Positions 17,249 through 26,955 of a DNA stretch of 64,000 bases are shown here, piece by piece (position 1 is the first letter of the stretch; the number at the start of each line of letters is the position of its first letter). The stretch spans positions 1 through 64,000 of the forward strand of contig CALUXS010000002.1 of NCBI GenBank assembly GCA_944324805.1, read 5' to 3'. Source of the stretch: an uncultured Acholeplasmatales bacterium (GTDB lineage Bacteria; Bacillota_I; Bacilli_A; Acholeplasmatales; Anaeroplasmataceae). The position numbers were made by a program, and so were the translations under genes. The notes beneath the pieces were generated by a model. The model was given only the letters and a program-made list of their open reading frames with translations. It did no database searches and was not told where the DNA came from.

Positions 17249-18004
17249 TTAATATAATACTATAATATCTTCTAAATTATTTAAATTAATGTCATAGTTT
17301 TTTGGTACATCAACTTCAAATTCATCATCTATAAATTCAAATGTTGAGATATATTTTTCTTTTTGTTCTTTCAATGAATATGTAGTTTTTGCATTTGTCA
17401 ATTCATAGTTTTCATCATAATAAAAATCTATTTTTGTTATTTCATCAATTGCATCGTTTTCTTTATAAATCTTAAAACAATTATCGTTTACATAGATATA
17501 TTCAGGATAATACTCAAAAATATAACTATTATCTGGATAATAAATTGATAAATTAATCATGTTCAATTCTAATTCTTTAACCGAACTTGTTCCATAAGAT
17601 ACCTTTTTATAAAATTCATTACCATTATATTCTATTTTTTCATAATAATAGTTTTTACCATCGTAATATATTTTCTCTTCCATTTTATAAGTTTCTTTAC
17701 CATCAGTTATTGTAACTTCAGATTTAGTATCTATATATTTGTATATTTTACCAGAAAAATAATACCTTTCAAAATCCACATTACCTAAAACATCTCGTTT
17801 TATTATTTTTATTTCATTTTCATTTTCTTGTAAAGTTTTAGAAAAGCTATATTTAAAATTTTGTCTTGGAATATCATATCCATCAGGATGCGCTTCAACA
17901 AATTTCTCATAAAATAAATCTACAGGTGATTTGTCTTTGTTAGAAGAACAAGAAATGGCAAATATTAATAAAAATAAGCTTATTAGATAGATAGTTTTTT
18001 TCAT
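17249..18004 (-). CDS. Lipoprotein of unknown function
   Basis: The protein starts MKKTIYLISLFLLIFAISC with a lipobox (FAISC) and a charged region after the lipidated Cys, so it is predicted to be a membrane-anchored extracellular lipoprotein. The remaining ~230 residues are rich in Tyr, Lys and Glu and beta-strand-like (KIYYDGKNYYYEKIEYNG), resembling LolA-type or outer-surface beta-sheet lipoproteins, but no family is certain. AAGGGAGGG lies 7 bases before ATG 18004; an upstream in-frame start at 18046 would bury the signal peptide and is rejected. It is a short interruption of the defence island by a surface protein. Confidence 0.65.
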   Translation of the reverse strand: MKKTIYLISLFLLIFAISCSSNKDKSPVDLFYEKFVEAHPDGYDIPRQNFKYSFSKTLQENENEIKIIKRDVLGNVDFERYYFSGKIYKYIDTKSEVTITDGKETYKMEEKIYYDGKNYYYEKIEYNGNEFYKKVSYGTSSVKELELNMINLSIYYPDNSYIFEYYPEYIYVNDNCFKIYKENDAIDEITKIDFYYDENYELTNAKTTYSLKEQKEKYISTFEFIDDEFEVDVPKNYDINLNNLEDIIVLY

Positions 18005-18385
18005 ATAGTTCCCTCCCTTATTATAAAATTGCGTTGAAAGCAACAAAAATTCGAAAAAATTAGATTAACATAAATAATGAGTGTTTATCGGTATATTTCA
18101 ATTTTATTTTATATAGAAATATTTAAAATGTCTATATATTAAACTTGGAATATACGCAACAGTAAGTTGCATATTATGCTTAGAAGTAAAAAATGTAAGG
18201 ATTTTTGTATTCATATTAAAAGTAATATTTAAACAAAATTTTTAACTATTATTTGTTTATGGTCAAATAAAAATATAATAAAGTTGATAAAATGTTCGAT
18301 TTTTTTAAAGCTTTATATTATTTTTTTAACTTATTTGATATAATTATATACATAAATTGATTAATTTTAGGAGTTAAAGGTTACT
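18005..18385. other. Divergent intergenic region, AT-rich
   Basis: This region separates the minus-strand lipoprotein from the large helicase fusion and must hold both promoters. A TATAAT at 18339-18344 is well placed as the -10 for the helicase gene, without a good -35. A small hairpin, GCAAC-AGTAA-GTTGC, sits at 18156-18170. No gene was seen. Confidence 0.4.
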
Positions 18386-21300
18386 ATGAAAAATATTTGT
18401 TTTATTGATCTTGAGATAAGTTCTACTGAAAAAGTTCAAGATGTTGGTTTAATTGATTACAACAATTTTTCATATCATGAAAAGAGTATAAAAAATATTG
18501 AAAAGATTTTGAAGGATTCTTTTTATATTTGTGGGCACAATATATTTGCCCATGATTCTAAATATATTGAAAGAAAATATTTACCGGATAAATTTTATTT
18601 TATTGATACTTTATTGATTTCTCCGCTTGTCTATCCAAAGAAAAAACATCATAATTTATTAAAAGATGATAAACTTTCTGTAACCGAACTTAATAATCCA
18701 GTCAATGATGCTAAGAAATGTAGAGATTTGTTTTTTTTAGAAGTCGATATGTTTAATAGCTTTGATTCTACATTGCGAAATATTTATTGTACCCTTTTAT
18801 CTAATGTAGAAGAATTTAAGGGTTTTTTTGAATATGTTAATTGTTCCAAAGTGTTTTTTATTAAAAATGCGATTTCCAAAATATTAAAAGATAAGATTTG
18901 TTCAAATGCTGAATTAGATACATTTATTAAAAATAATCCTGTTGAATTAGCTTATGTTATGGCAATAATTTTAAAAGGTGACAAAGATGATAGTATTTCT
19001 CCGTGGGTACAATTTAAATTTCCAATGGTAAATAAGATACTTAAGAAATTAAGGGCTACTAAATGTAAAAATGGCTGTTCCTATTGTAATGAAAAGTTCT
19101 CTGCTAAAAAACGTCTTAAAGAGTTTTTTGGATACGATGATTTTAGAACTTATGATGGAGAGCCTTTGCAAGAAAAGGCGGTTAATGCAGCTATAGAAAA
19201 TAAATCTTTATTGGCAATTTTTCCTACGGGGGGAGGCAAATCAATTACTTTTCAGCTTCCTGCATTGATTGCAGGAGATACCGAAAAAGGTTTGACAATA
19301 GTTATTTCTCCATTGCAATCTTTGATGAAAGACCAAGTTGATGGATTAAAAAATAAAGGAATAATTGATGCAGTTACTATCAATGGATTACTAGATCCAA
19401 TTGAACGTTCTAATGCTATTGAGTTGATTGAAAATGGTATAGCTAGTATATTATATATAGCTCCTGAATCGTTACGCTCTAAAACAATTGAAAGAGTTCT
19501 ATCAAAAAGAAATATTGTTAGAATTGTAATAGATGAAGCGCACTGTTTTTCGACATGGGGACAAGACTTTAGAGTCGATTATATGTATATAGCAACATTT
19601 ATAAAAAGAATTCAAAAAGAAAAAGAATTAGAGCAACCAATACCTGTTTCTTGTTTTACTGCTACTGCTAAACAAAAGGTAATATCAGATATTTTAGATT
19701 ATTTTAATGATAATTTAGGATTAAGGCTAGAAAGATATACTACAAATTCTACTCGAAAAAATCTTCATTATAAAGTAGAACTTAAAAATGATGCCGAGAA
19801 ATATAGTGCTTTGAGAACATTAATTAGTAATAGGAAATGTCCTACTATTATATATGTATCAAGAACTAAACAAACAATAGAACTTGCGCAAAAATTAAAT
19901 AATGATGGTTTCAAGGCACTGCCATTTAATGGTAAGATGGAAAAATCTGAAAAAGTGGAAAATCAGGATAAGTTTCTAAAAAATGAAGTAAATATCATGG
20001 TTGCTACATCCGCATTTGGAATGGGAGTTGATAAACCTGATGTTAAGTTAGTTGTTCATTATGATATTTCAGATTCTATTGAAAATTATATTCAAGAAGC
20101 TGGTAGAGCTGGTCGTGATCAAAGTATAGAAGCAGAATGTATTGTTTATTTTGATGAAAAAGATTTAGATAATCATTTTGCACTATTAACTCAAAGTAAA
20201 TTGAGTCTTAATGATATTAATCAAATATGGAGAGGAATAAAAAACTTAACTAATAAAAGAAAAACAATATGTTGTTCAGCCTTAGAGATTGCAAGAAGTG
20301 CAGGTTGGAATGATGAAATTAATGACTTAGAAACAAGAGTTAGAAGTGCAATTGCAGTTTTAGAATCATCTGGTTATGTGACTAGAGGTTTAAATTCCCC
20401 TCGTGTGTTCGCTACATCAATTGAAGTAAATAACGTCGAAGTAGCTAGAGAAAAAATGCTTAAGTCAAAAATATTTTCAAGTACGGAAATTGATAGGGCA
20501 GCAGTTATTTTAGGTTTTTTAATCTCTAGGAAAAAAACTTTTAAAATATTAGGTAATGAAGCTGAGTCTAGAGTGGATTATATAGCTGATAGAGTTGGTA
20601 TTAACAAAGAAGAAGTTATTGATTTAATTGATAAGATGCGTTCAATAAAAATTTTGTCTGATCAAAATGACTTAGTAGCGTATTTAAAAGAAAACGAAAA
20701 TAAAGCTGCTAAAGATTTATTTAATATATATGCTAAGATGGAAAATGAATTGGTCACTTATATAAAAGAAAATTATTATTATGATCTAGAAAATTTTAAT
20801 TTAGACCTAAAAGATATTAATGAATATATGCAAAACAAAAAAATTAAATCCACTATTAAAAGGTTAAAAGATATAATACAATTTTGGATTCAAAAAAATT
20901 ATTTAAAAAAGGGAATTTTAAGCAACAACATATATATAAATATAGGATTAATAGATAAAAGTTCTATTGAAGAAAGAAAAAACACAAGAAATATGATTTG
21001 TGACTTTTTACTAGATTATTTATATGATTTATCTAATGAAAATGGTATTATTGAATTTTCTTTAACTAATTTATTGACTGAATATAATGAAAGACCAAGC
21101 TTATTTGAAGATTTCAAAAAGGCTAATTTAGATGAGATAAAAGAAGCGCTACTATACATTAAAAACTTGCATATTATCGATATAGAAGGCGGTTTTTTAG
21201 TTTTGTATAATGCTTTACAAATAACACGTGAAATTGAAGGAAATAGAATTCAATATAAAAAAGATGATTACAAGAAATTAGAAAACTATTATAAATTAAA

Positions 21301-23164
21301 AATCCAGCAGATACATATAGTTGGTAAATATGCAAATATGATGGTAAGTGATTATAATCAAGCCTTAGAGTTTGTTTCTGATTATTTTAGTTTAGAATAT
21401 GATGGATTTATAAAAAAATATTTTAAAGGCAATGAAAAAGATGAGATACAGTTAAATATAACTCCAACAAGATACAATAGATTATTTAGCGAATTATCAC
21501 CTATACAAAAGGAAATTATTGATGATAACAAATCAAAATACATAGCAGTTTTAGCAGGCCCTGGTTCAGGTAAGACTAGAGTTTTAGTTCATAAATTGGC
21601 GTCGTTGCTGCTATTAGAGGATGTAAAAAGTGAACAATTATTAATGTTAACATTTTCTAGAGCTGCTGCGACTGAATTTAAAACAAGATTAATTGATTTA
21701 ATAGGTCCATCTGCTTATTATGTTGATATTAAGACTTTTCATTCATTTTGTTTTAATCTATTAGGAAAAAATGGTAATGAAAGCGCATTTGATGATGTTG
21801 TTAAGGATGCTATTAAATTGATATTGAATGACGAAGTTGAACAAGAAATTATTACAAAAACTGTTTTAGTAGTTGATGAAGCACAAGATATGGATGAAGA
21901 CAATTATAATTTGATAAAGTCTTTAATGTCAAAAAATGATTATTTGAGAATTATTATGGTCGGTGATGATGATCAAAACATATATGAATTTAGAAATTCA
22001 AGCTCAAAATATTTAGAAGATTTCTCTAAATTAAAAGATTCTAAAAAATATGATTTGTTGGATAATTATAGAAGCTTTTCCTCAATAATAGCGTTTAATA
22101 ATCACTTTGTTGAACGAATTGATAATCGACTAAAAAGTAGTCCTATAAAATCAATTCAAAAGAAAAATGGTGAGGTAAGACTAATACGGTATTCAAATTC
22201 AAACTTTTTAGTGGGAGTAGTTGAAAACGTAATTAAAAATTTAGACAATAGTGGTGTGACAGCGATTTTAACCCAAACCAATGAAGAGGCTTTATTAGCA
22301 CTTTGTATTCTTAATGAGCAAGGATACCATGCCAAATTGATTCAATCTGCAGAAGGATTTGATTTGTATAATTTGGTTGAAGTTCGTCGAATTTTAAAAA
22401 ACCTTACTAAAAGTCAATCTACTACAATATCAACTGATTCATTTAATTTAGAATTACAAAAATTAAAAGAGGCTAAGTGTAGTGATTACATTTATGAAAT
22501 TATTTCTAATCTTATTAATAATTTCATAAAACAAAATAAGGTTTATTATATAACCGATTTTATTGAGTATATAAAAGAGTCAAATTTTGATGATTTTATT
22601 GATGTTAAGAAAGTAAAAATAGTAGTTTCGACAATACATAAAGCTAAAGGAAAAGAGTTTGAGCAAGTGCATATTTACTTGAAGGATTTATTCCAAGAAT
22701 CTAATGAGACTAATCGAAAATTATATGTTGGATTTAGTAGAGCAAAGGAAAAATTGACTATTCATACAAATTCTAATTACTTTAAACGAGAAATAAGGTA
22801 TTTAGAGTTTGAAAATAATAATAATGTTTTCAAACCATTAAATAAAGTTTTACTCCAATTAACTCATCAAGATGTATTTTTAAATTATTTCATTAAATTT
22901 AAAGAAAAAATTTTTAAAATATCATCAGGTAGTTCTTTAATTTATAAAGATGGAGAATGTTATCTATATGAAAAAGATTATGTTCCAATTATTAAATTTT
23001 CTAAAAAATTCAAAGAAAAACTTGATTCTTTTTTAGATTGTGGATACCATGTGGTAAAAGTTATTGCTAAATATATAGTTGCGTGGAAAGCTAAAGAAAG
23101 TTTAGACGATATAGAATATCCTATTATTTTACCTGAAATATTATTAGAGTATAAAAAAGAGTAA
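18386..23164 (+). CDS. Fusion of DEDD 3'-5' exonuclease, RecQ-type helicase and UvrD-like helicase
   Basis: The 1592-residue protein has three enzymatic modules. Residues 1-120 form a DEDD exonuclease (IDLE at 7-10, GHNIFAHD with D57, NDA..D at ~107-113). A CxxxCxxC cluster (CKNGCSYC, ~230) leads into a RecQ core with TGGGKS at 281-286, DEAH at 383-386, and the RecQ-specific aromatic loop CFSTWGQDFR. Motif VI is QEAGRAGRD near 575. After a helical linker, an SF1A helicase follows: GPGSGKT at 1058-1064, VVDEAQDMD, GDDDQNIYEFR, STIHKAKGKEF and YVGFSRAKEKL. One chain therefore carries two motors of opposite superfamilies and a nuclease. Such fusions occur sporadically in genomic islands and suggest processing of foreign or damaged DNA. 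Confidence 0.85.
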   Translation: MKNICFIDLEISSTEKVQDVGLIDYNNFSYHEKSIKNIEKILKDSFYICGHNIFAHDSKYIERKYLPDKFYFIDTLLISPLVYPKKKHHNLLKDDKLSVTELNNPVNDAKKCRDLFFLEVDMFNSFDSTLRNIYCTLLSNVEEFKGFFEYVNCSKVFFIKNAISKILKDKICSNAELDTFIKNNPVELAYVMAIILKGDKDDSISPWVQFKFPMVNKILKKLRATKCKNGCSYCNEKFSAKKRLKEFFGYDDFRTYDGEPLQEKAVNAAIENKSLLAIFPTGGGKSITFQLPALIAGDTEKGLTIVISPLQSLMKDQVDGLKNKGIIDAVTINGLLDPIERSNAIELIENGIASILYIAPESLRSKTIERVLSKRNIVRIVIDEAHCFSTWGQDFRVDYMYIATFIKRIQKEKELEQPIPVSCFTATAKQKVISDILDYFNDNLGLRLERYTTNSTRKNLHYKVELKNDAEKYSALRTLISNRKCPTIIYVSRTKQTIELAQKLNNDGFKALPFNGKMEKSEKVENQDKFLKNEVNIMVATSAFGMGVDKPDVKLVVHYDISDSIENYIQEAGRAGRDQSIEAECIVYFDEKDLDNHFALLTQSKLSLNDINQIWRGIKNLTNKRKTICCSALEIARSAGWNDEINDLETRVRSAIAVLESSGYVTRGLNSPRVFATSIEVNNVEVAREKMLKSKIFSSTEIDRAAVILGFLISRKKTFKILGNEAESRVDYIADRVGINKEEVIDLIDKMRSIKILSDQNDLVAYLKENENKAAKDLFNIYAKMENELVTYIKENYYYDLENFNLDLKDINEYMQNKKIKSTIKRLKDIIQFWIQKNYLKKGILSNNIYINIGLIDKSSIEERKNTRNMICDFLLDYLYDLSNENGIIEFSLTNLLTEYNERPSLFEDFKKANLDEIKEALLYIKNLHIIDIEGGFLVLYNALQITREIEGNRIQYKKDDYKKLENYYKLKIQQIHIVGKYANMMVSDYNQALEFVSDYFSLEYDGFIKKYFKGNEKDEIQLNITPTRYNRLFSELSPIQKEIIDDNKSKYIAVLAGPGSGKTRVLVHKLASLLLLEDVKSEQLLMLTFSRAAATEFKTRLIDLIGPSAYYVDIKTFHSFCFNLLGKNGNESAFDDVVKDAIKLILNDEVEQEIITKTVLVVDEAQDMDEDNYNLIKSLMSKNDYLRIIMVGDDDQNIYEFRNSSSKYLEDFSKLKDSKKYDLLDNYRSFSSIIAFNNHFVERIDNRLKSSPIKSIQKKNGEVRLIRYSNSNFLVGVVENVIKNLDNSGVTAILTQTNEEALLALCILNEQGYHAKLIQSAEGFDLYNLVEVRRILKNLTKSQSTTISTDSFNLELQKLKEAKCSDYIYEIISNLINNFIKQNKVYYITDFIEYIKESNFDDFIDVKKVKIVVSTIHKAKGKEFEQVHIYLKDLFQESNETNRKLYVGFSRAKEKLTIHTNSNYFKREIRYLEFENNNNVFKPLNKVLLQLTHQDVFLNYFIKFKEKIFKISSGSSLIYKDGECYLYEKDYVPIIKFSKKFKEKLDSFLDCGYHVVKVIAKYIVAWKAKESLDDIEYPIILPEILLEYKKE

Positions 23165-23192
23165 ATTTTAATTTTAACTATATGAATAATAA

Positions 23193-23233
23193 AAATACAC
23201 CCTTAAGTAGACATTCTAGTTAAGGGTGTATTT
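23193..23233. terminator. Bidirectional terminator between convergent genes
   Basis: A perfect 14-bp stem (AAATACACCCTTAA with TTAAGGGTGTATTT) has a 13-base loop and AT-rich flanks on both sides. It lies between the ends of the helicase fusion (+) and the large lipoprotein (-), serving both. Confidence 0.85.
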
Positions 23234-23237
23234 ATCT

Positions 23238-25118
23238 TTAGATATTAAAGTAGTCAAATGACATTGTGTTATTATTATAAATGTAAACTACCCCGTTATA
23301 AGCACCTATTGAAGAATATGAATCAGATTGTGTTGTTATGTAGTCTGTTTCCATATTTTCAGTGTCTAAATTATAAGAAACAATTCTATAATTATGAACA
23401 CCTTCATTTTTATACAAATAATAAACGGTATTGTTTATATTATCATATGCAATATCTATACTATTAGAATAAATGTAGTTGTCACTGAAATCTATTCTCT
23501 TAAATTTAATAGCATTCAAATTAGAAATATCATAGTACCCATTATCTGAGAAGATGTAGTTACTAGTGCGTAGATATGAATAAATGTCATCAAAAATGCT
23601 GTTATTGACTCCTTTATATGAATCAGTAGTAGGATCATATACGTATTTAGAGCAATTATTGCCATTTATATAAAATATCTTGTTTTCTTTATCGTACAAA
23701 AGTTTATCTTTAGCATAAGAAGTTAAAAATTTTTTTGATGTTTTTTCTTTTAAATTTACTATTTCAAGGTTAACATGTTGATTTAATCCTTTAGATACAT
23801 AAAGGATATCTTCATTTTCAAATTCAATATCATAAGGATAATAGTTAACATCCATTTGATCTAACATTGTAAAACTTTCAAAATCAATTTTTGTAATAGT
23901 TCCACTATAAGCATACTCATCTAAATATTCACTTGAATAATCATAATTTGCTAGTACGTATAAATAATTTTGATATGGAACAACCCTGTTAGCTTGACAC
24001 TTTAAATTAATTGAATTAGCATCTAACTCTTTTGTTAATAAATTGTAACGATATAATTTATCACTTGTGGTGATGTACATATAGTTATCTAAATAGAAGG
24101 TATTTTCTATTTTATCCAAAGAAATTTCAAAATTTTTTAATTGAACCGTTGAATCTATTATATTCACAAGTGCATAATTTTCATAATATTCACCTTGAAA
24201 ATAGCATCTAAATAATGCTTCATATTTACCAGGCTTGTGGAATGGAATGTCACTATATAGTTCTAATTCGCAATATACATTAGAATTATCACTACCTATT
24301 ATTTTACCATAAGCATTAATGTTATCTTCCCAAACCCCAATTTTATATTCTTGTTCTAATACTAAATGATAAGTAATTTCCTCTGGTGTTGGATCAGGGG
24401 TAGGATTAGTTTCTGGTTTATTAATTTTATCTAATATTTCTAATATCATTGCATTAAAATTATCTTTGTTGGTTAAATCATAGCTATAAGCAATGTAAGG
24501 AATGTGAAAATCATTATCATTAGTAGATATTTCACTAAAAACCAAATAAGTATTTAATCCATCATTTGAAATAGGAAGTAGACAGGAAATTTGAGCTATT
24601 TCTTTATTAGCAAAAATTACTTCAAATTTTAATGTATTATTTTCATCTTGATTAACTACTTCGTTAAATATAGAATCTAATTTCAAATCTAATTCAAAGA
24701 TAAAAGCATTATTTTCGATATTTGTATTTTTAATATTAGATGCAAAATCGAAAGAAGTATTGTTGGTTTTTGGAATCTTAGTTTTTATGCCCTCTATTTT
24801 ATCACCTAAATAGATGTTTATTTTATCAGAGTCTTTTGGATCATCTTCAATATAAAACATTAAATTACTAGTAATAATAGATGTTTCACTAAAATCTATT
24901 ACAGCCTGATTTTTATTTCTAGTAAACTCAAATAGTTTTAACTTTAAATCCATATTAGAATCTTTGGTTTCTAAATCTGCTCTAAAACTTAGACTTTCAC
25001 TATTAAATAGGTTAGATGTGCTTTCTATACAAAAATCTACAGTTAATGATTCATTTTTGCAGCTAGAAAGACCTAAAATAAAAAATAAACTAATTAAAAA
25101 TAAATATATACGTTTCAT
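23238..25118 (-). CDS. Large lipoprotein with C-terminal beta-propeller-like region
   Basis: The signal peptide ends in lipobox GLSSC (MKRIYLFLISLFFILGLSSC), so the protein is anchored outside the membrane. Residues ~20-230 are a beta-rich N-terminal domain. A PETNPTPDPTPEE linker (~240) is followed by a short Ig-like segment. From about residue 330 to the end there are repeated strands typical of a beta-propeller (YMYITTSDKLYRYNLLTKEL, YLYVLANY, ILYVSKGL, IFYINGN, VYYLYKN). AGGAGGG precedes the ATG. It is a surface protein, perhaps ligand- or carbohydrate-binding, with no enzymatic motif seen. It sits at the boundary between the defence island and core genes. Confidence 0.65.
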   Translation of the reverse strand: MKRIYLFLISLFFILGLSSCKNESLTVDFCIESTSNLFNSESLSFRADLETKDSNMDLKLKLFEFTRNKNQAVIDFSETSIITSNLMFYIEDDPKDSDKINIYLGDKIEGIKTKIPKTNNTSFDFASNIKNTNIENNAFIFELDLKLDSIFNEVVNQDENNTLKFEVIFANKEIAQISCLLPISNDGLNTYLVFSEISTNDNDFHIPYIAYSYDLTNKDNFNAMILEILDKINKPETNPTPDPTPEEITYHLVLEQEYKIGVWEDNINAYGKIIGSDNSNVYCELELYSDIPFHKPGKYEALFRCYFQGEYYENYALVNIIDSTVQLKNFEISLDKIENTFYLDNYMYITTSDKLYRYNLLTKELDANSINLKCQANRVVPYQNYLYVLANYDYSSEYLDEYAYSGTITKIDFESFTMLDQMDVNYYPYDIEFENEDILYVSKGLNQHVNLEIVNLKEKTSKKFLTSYAKDKLLYDKENKIFYINGNNCSKYVYDPTTDSYKGVNNSIFDDIYSYLRTSNYIFSDNGYYDISNLNAIKFKRIDFSDNYIYSNSIDIAYDNINNTVYYLYKNEGVHNYRIVSYNLDTENMETDYITTQSDSYSSIGAYNGVVYIYNNNTMSFDYFNI

Positions 25119-25223
25119 AAGCCCTCCTAATAACTGAGTATATTATAATATTATGACTTAGTTTTTACAATTGTTATATTATTAAATTAAATCAAGAATA
25201 TATCGAAAATTGATATATTATTG

Positions 25224-25252
25224 TTGTAAATTTAGAGTAAAAGTTTTATAAT
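25224..25252 (+). promoter_or_regulatory. Promoter of the ketopantoate-reductase-like gene
   Basis: TTGTAA (25224-25229) and TATAAT (25247-25252) are separated by 17 bases, about 25 bases ahead of the start codon at 25279. Confidence 0.6.
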
Positions 25253-25278
25253 GTATAAAAAATTTGAGGTGAGAGATT

Positions 25279-26280
25279 ATGAAATACGCAATATATGGAG
25301 CTGGATCATTAGGAATTGTGGCAGCAGCTTTTTTAAAGAATAAAAAAGAAGATGTTACAATAATTGATAGAAATATAAAAAGTGTTGAAGCTATTATAAA
25401 AAATGGTGTTAAGGTAGTTGGAAAAATTGATTTAGAGGAAAAGGTAAAGATTGTATTAGATAGTAAGGTAGAAGAAAAATATGATATTATTTTTCTTTTT
25501 ACTAAGCAAATAAATAATGAAGAAACTATCAAAAAAGCTTCACAAATGCTATCTACTAATGGGGTAATTTGTACTATGCAAAATGGTTTACCTGAGGAAG
25601 ATGTAATAAAGATTTTGGGTAATAACAGGACTTATGGTGCTGCGGTTGGGTTTGGAGCTACAAGGCTAGACTATGGAATTAGTGAGCTTACAAGTGAAGT
25701 TTCAAGTATGAGTTTTAGCGTTGGAAATTTAGAGGGATATAGTGATATTTATTTAACAGAAATTGTAAGAATTTTAAGCTTAATAGGTAATGTAGTTGTA
25801 GAAAGAAACTTCATAGGAGCTCGTTTTTCAAAGCTGCTTATAAATAGTGCTTTTAGTGGTATGAGTACGGTTTGTGGTGCAACATTTGGTGAGGTTGCAA
25901 AGAATAAAAAATCTAGAATTATTGTTCAAGGAATTATTAAAGAATGTATTGATGTTGCTAAAAAGGCTAATATTAAAATTGAACCTGTTCAAGGGAAAGA
26001 TATTGTAAAGCTTTTAGACTATAATAATAACTTAAAGAAATGGTTTGCTTTTAAGATTATACCATTAGCTATTAAAAAACATGCTAATTTGAAGGCTAGT
26101 ATGCTACAAGATATTGAAAAAGGTATACCAACAGAAATTAATTCTATTAATAACATAATTGTTGAATATGGAAAAAGATATAATGTAGCAACGCCTTTAA
26201 ATAAAAAGGTTGTTGAAATTATTTGTAAATTAGAAAAGAAAGAATTAACTCCTAGTTTTGATAATATTAATTTATTTTAA
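25279..26280 (+). CDS. Ketopantoate reductase family protein (PanE/ApbA-like)
   Basis: The 333-residue protein opens with a Rossmann motif (YAIYGAGSLGIVAAAFLK) and contains the family landmarks TKQINNEE (dinucleotide/substrate region), TMQNGLPEED and a C-terminal helical domain with KLLINSAFSGMSTVCGATFGE and TEINSINNIIVEYG. Members reduce 2-dehydropantoate to pantoate with NADPH, but many paralogues act on other 2-keto acids. No panB or panC lies nearby. A MarR regulator and an Old Yellow Enzyme gene follow, so this copy may serve a redox or detoxification function instead. AGGTGAGAG precedes the ATG. Confidence 0.8.
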   Translation: MKYAIYGAGSLGIVAAAFLKNKKEDVTIIDRNIKSVEAIIKNGVKVVGKIDLEEKVKIVLDSKVEEKYDIIFLFTKQINNEETIKKASQMLSTNGVICTMQNGLPEEDVIKILGNNRTYGAAVGFGATRLDYGISELTSEVSSMSFSVGNLEGYSDIYLTEIVRILSLIGNVVVERNFIGARFSKLLINSAFSGMSTVCGATFGEVAKNKKSRIIVQGIIKECIDVAKKANIKIEPVQGKDIVKLLDYNNNLKKWFAFKIIPLAIKKHANLKASMLQDIEKGIPTEINSINNIIVEYGKRYNVATPLNKKVVEIICKLEKKELTPSFDNINLF

Positions 26281-26303
26281 ATGTAATAATTTATATTAAA
26301 AAA

Positions 26304-26332
26304 TTGCTTAATCTAAAATAAAAAAGTATAAT
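26304..26332 (+). promoter_or_regulatory. Promoter of the MarR-family gene
   Basis: TTGCTT (26304-26309) and TATAAT (26327-26332) are separated by 17 bases, about 39 bases ahead of the ATG at 26371. The regulator therefore has its own promoter. Confidence 0.6.
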
Positions 26333-26370
26333 AAAAGTATCAATAAGAACAATAAATTGAGGATTAAGTT

Positions 26371-26874
26371 ATGGATAAGAAAAGAAATGACTATTATTTT
26401 AATATTTTTTTAAATTTATCTAGAGCTATATATATGCAATTAGAAAAAGGCTGGGATAATGAAGCTAGGGTCTCTGGAATAACATATGCTCAGCAGCATG
26501 CTCTTTGGCTTTTGCATGTCCAAGATGGATTGACTTTAGAGGAAATAGGAAATATTGCGATATGGAATAAAAGTACGACAAGTGCATTAATTTCTAGGCT
26601 TGCTAAAAAAGGCTTGGTCTATAAGGAAAAAGAAGAAGGTGGTCGTACTATAAGAATTTATCTTACAAAAGAGGGAAAAAAGAAAATTAATGATAGTGTA
26701 AATACTAATGAGTGTTTAAGCTACATGTCCTTATTAAAAGATTTAGATGAAGAAAAGATAAAGTTATATTTATCTACATTAAAAGAAATATATGCATTAG
26801 TTAGTCAAGATAAGAATCAAGACTTTGCTAGATTTATAGATCAGTATTCAAATAATTTGTTAAAAAATAATTAG
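26371..26874 (+). CDS. MarR-family transcriptional regulator
   Basis: The 167-residue protein has the MarR winged helix: TYAQQHALWLLHVQDGLTLEEIGNIAIWNKSTTSALISRLAKKGLVYKE, then the wing GGRTIRIYLTKEGKK. It is transcribed toward an Old Yellow Enzyme gene whose promoter carries a perfect 14-bp palindrome, its likely operator. MarR proteins commonly respond to small electrophiles or aromatic acids, the type of substrate an OYE enzyme would reduce. The gene ends in a terminator whose 3' arm overlaps the next promoter, so the regulator and enzyme are separately transcribed. Confidence 0.88.
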   Translation: MDKKRNDYYFNIFLNLSRAIYMQLEKGWDNEARVSGITYAQQHALWLLHVQDGLTLEEIGNIAIWNKSTTSALISRLAKKGLVYKEKEEGGRTIRIYLTKEGKKKINDSVNTNECLSYMSLLKDLDEEKIKLYLSTLKEIYALVSQDKNQDFARFIDQYSNNLLKNN

Positions 26875-26901
26875 CGCTTTATTGACAGCGCTTTTATTTT
26901 T
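26873..26901 (+). terminator. Terminator after the MarR gene
   Basis: AGCGC (26873-26877) pairs with GCGCT (26888-26892), followed by TTTATTTTT. The loop contains TTGACA, the -35 of the next promoter, so termination and initiation signals overlap. Confidence 0.65.
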
Positions 26902-26939
26902 GTTCTATAATATGTATGTAATAAAATTCGTTAACGAAT
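26882..26939 (+). promoter_or_regulatory. Promoter with palindromic operator for the OYE-type oxidoreductase
   Basis: A consensus -35 TTGACA (26882-26887) and -10 TATAAT (26906-26911) are separated by 18 bases. A perfect palindrome ATTCGTTAACGAAT (26926-26939) lies just past the predicted start site, a repressor roadblock position. The MarR protein encoded immediately upstream is the obvious candidate ligand. Confidence 0.8.
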
Positions 26940-26955
26940 ATAATAGGAGGACAAA

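Noticed and set aside
25279-26280. panE of pantothenate synthesis
   Set aside because: No other pantothenate gene is near and the family has many paralogues, so no gene symbol was given.
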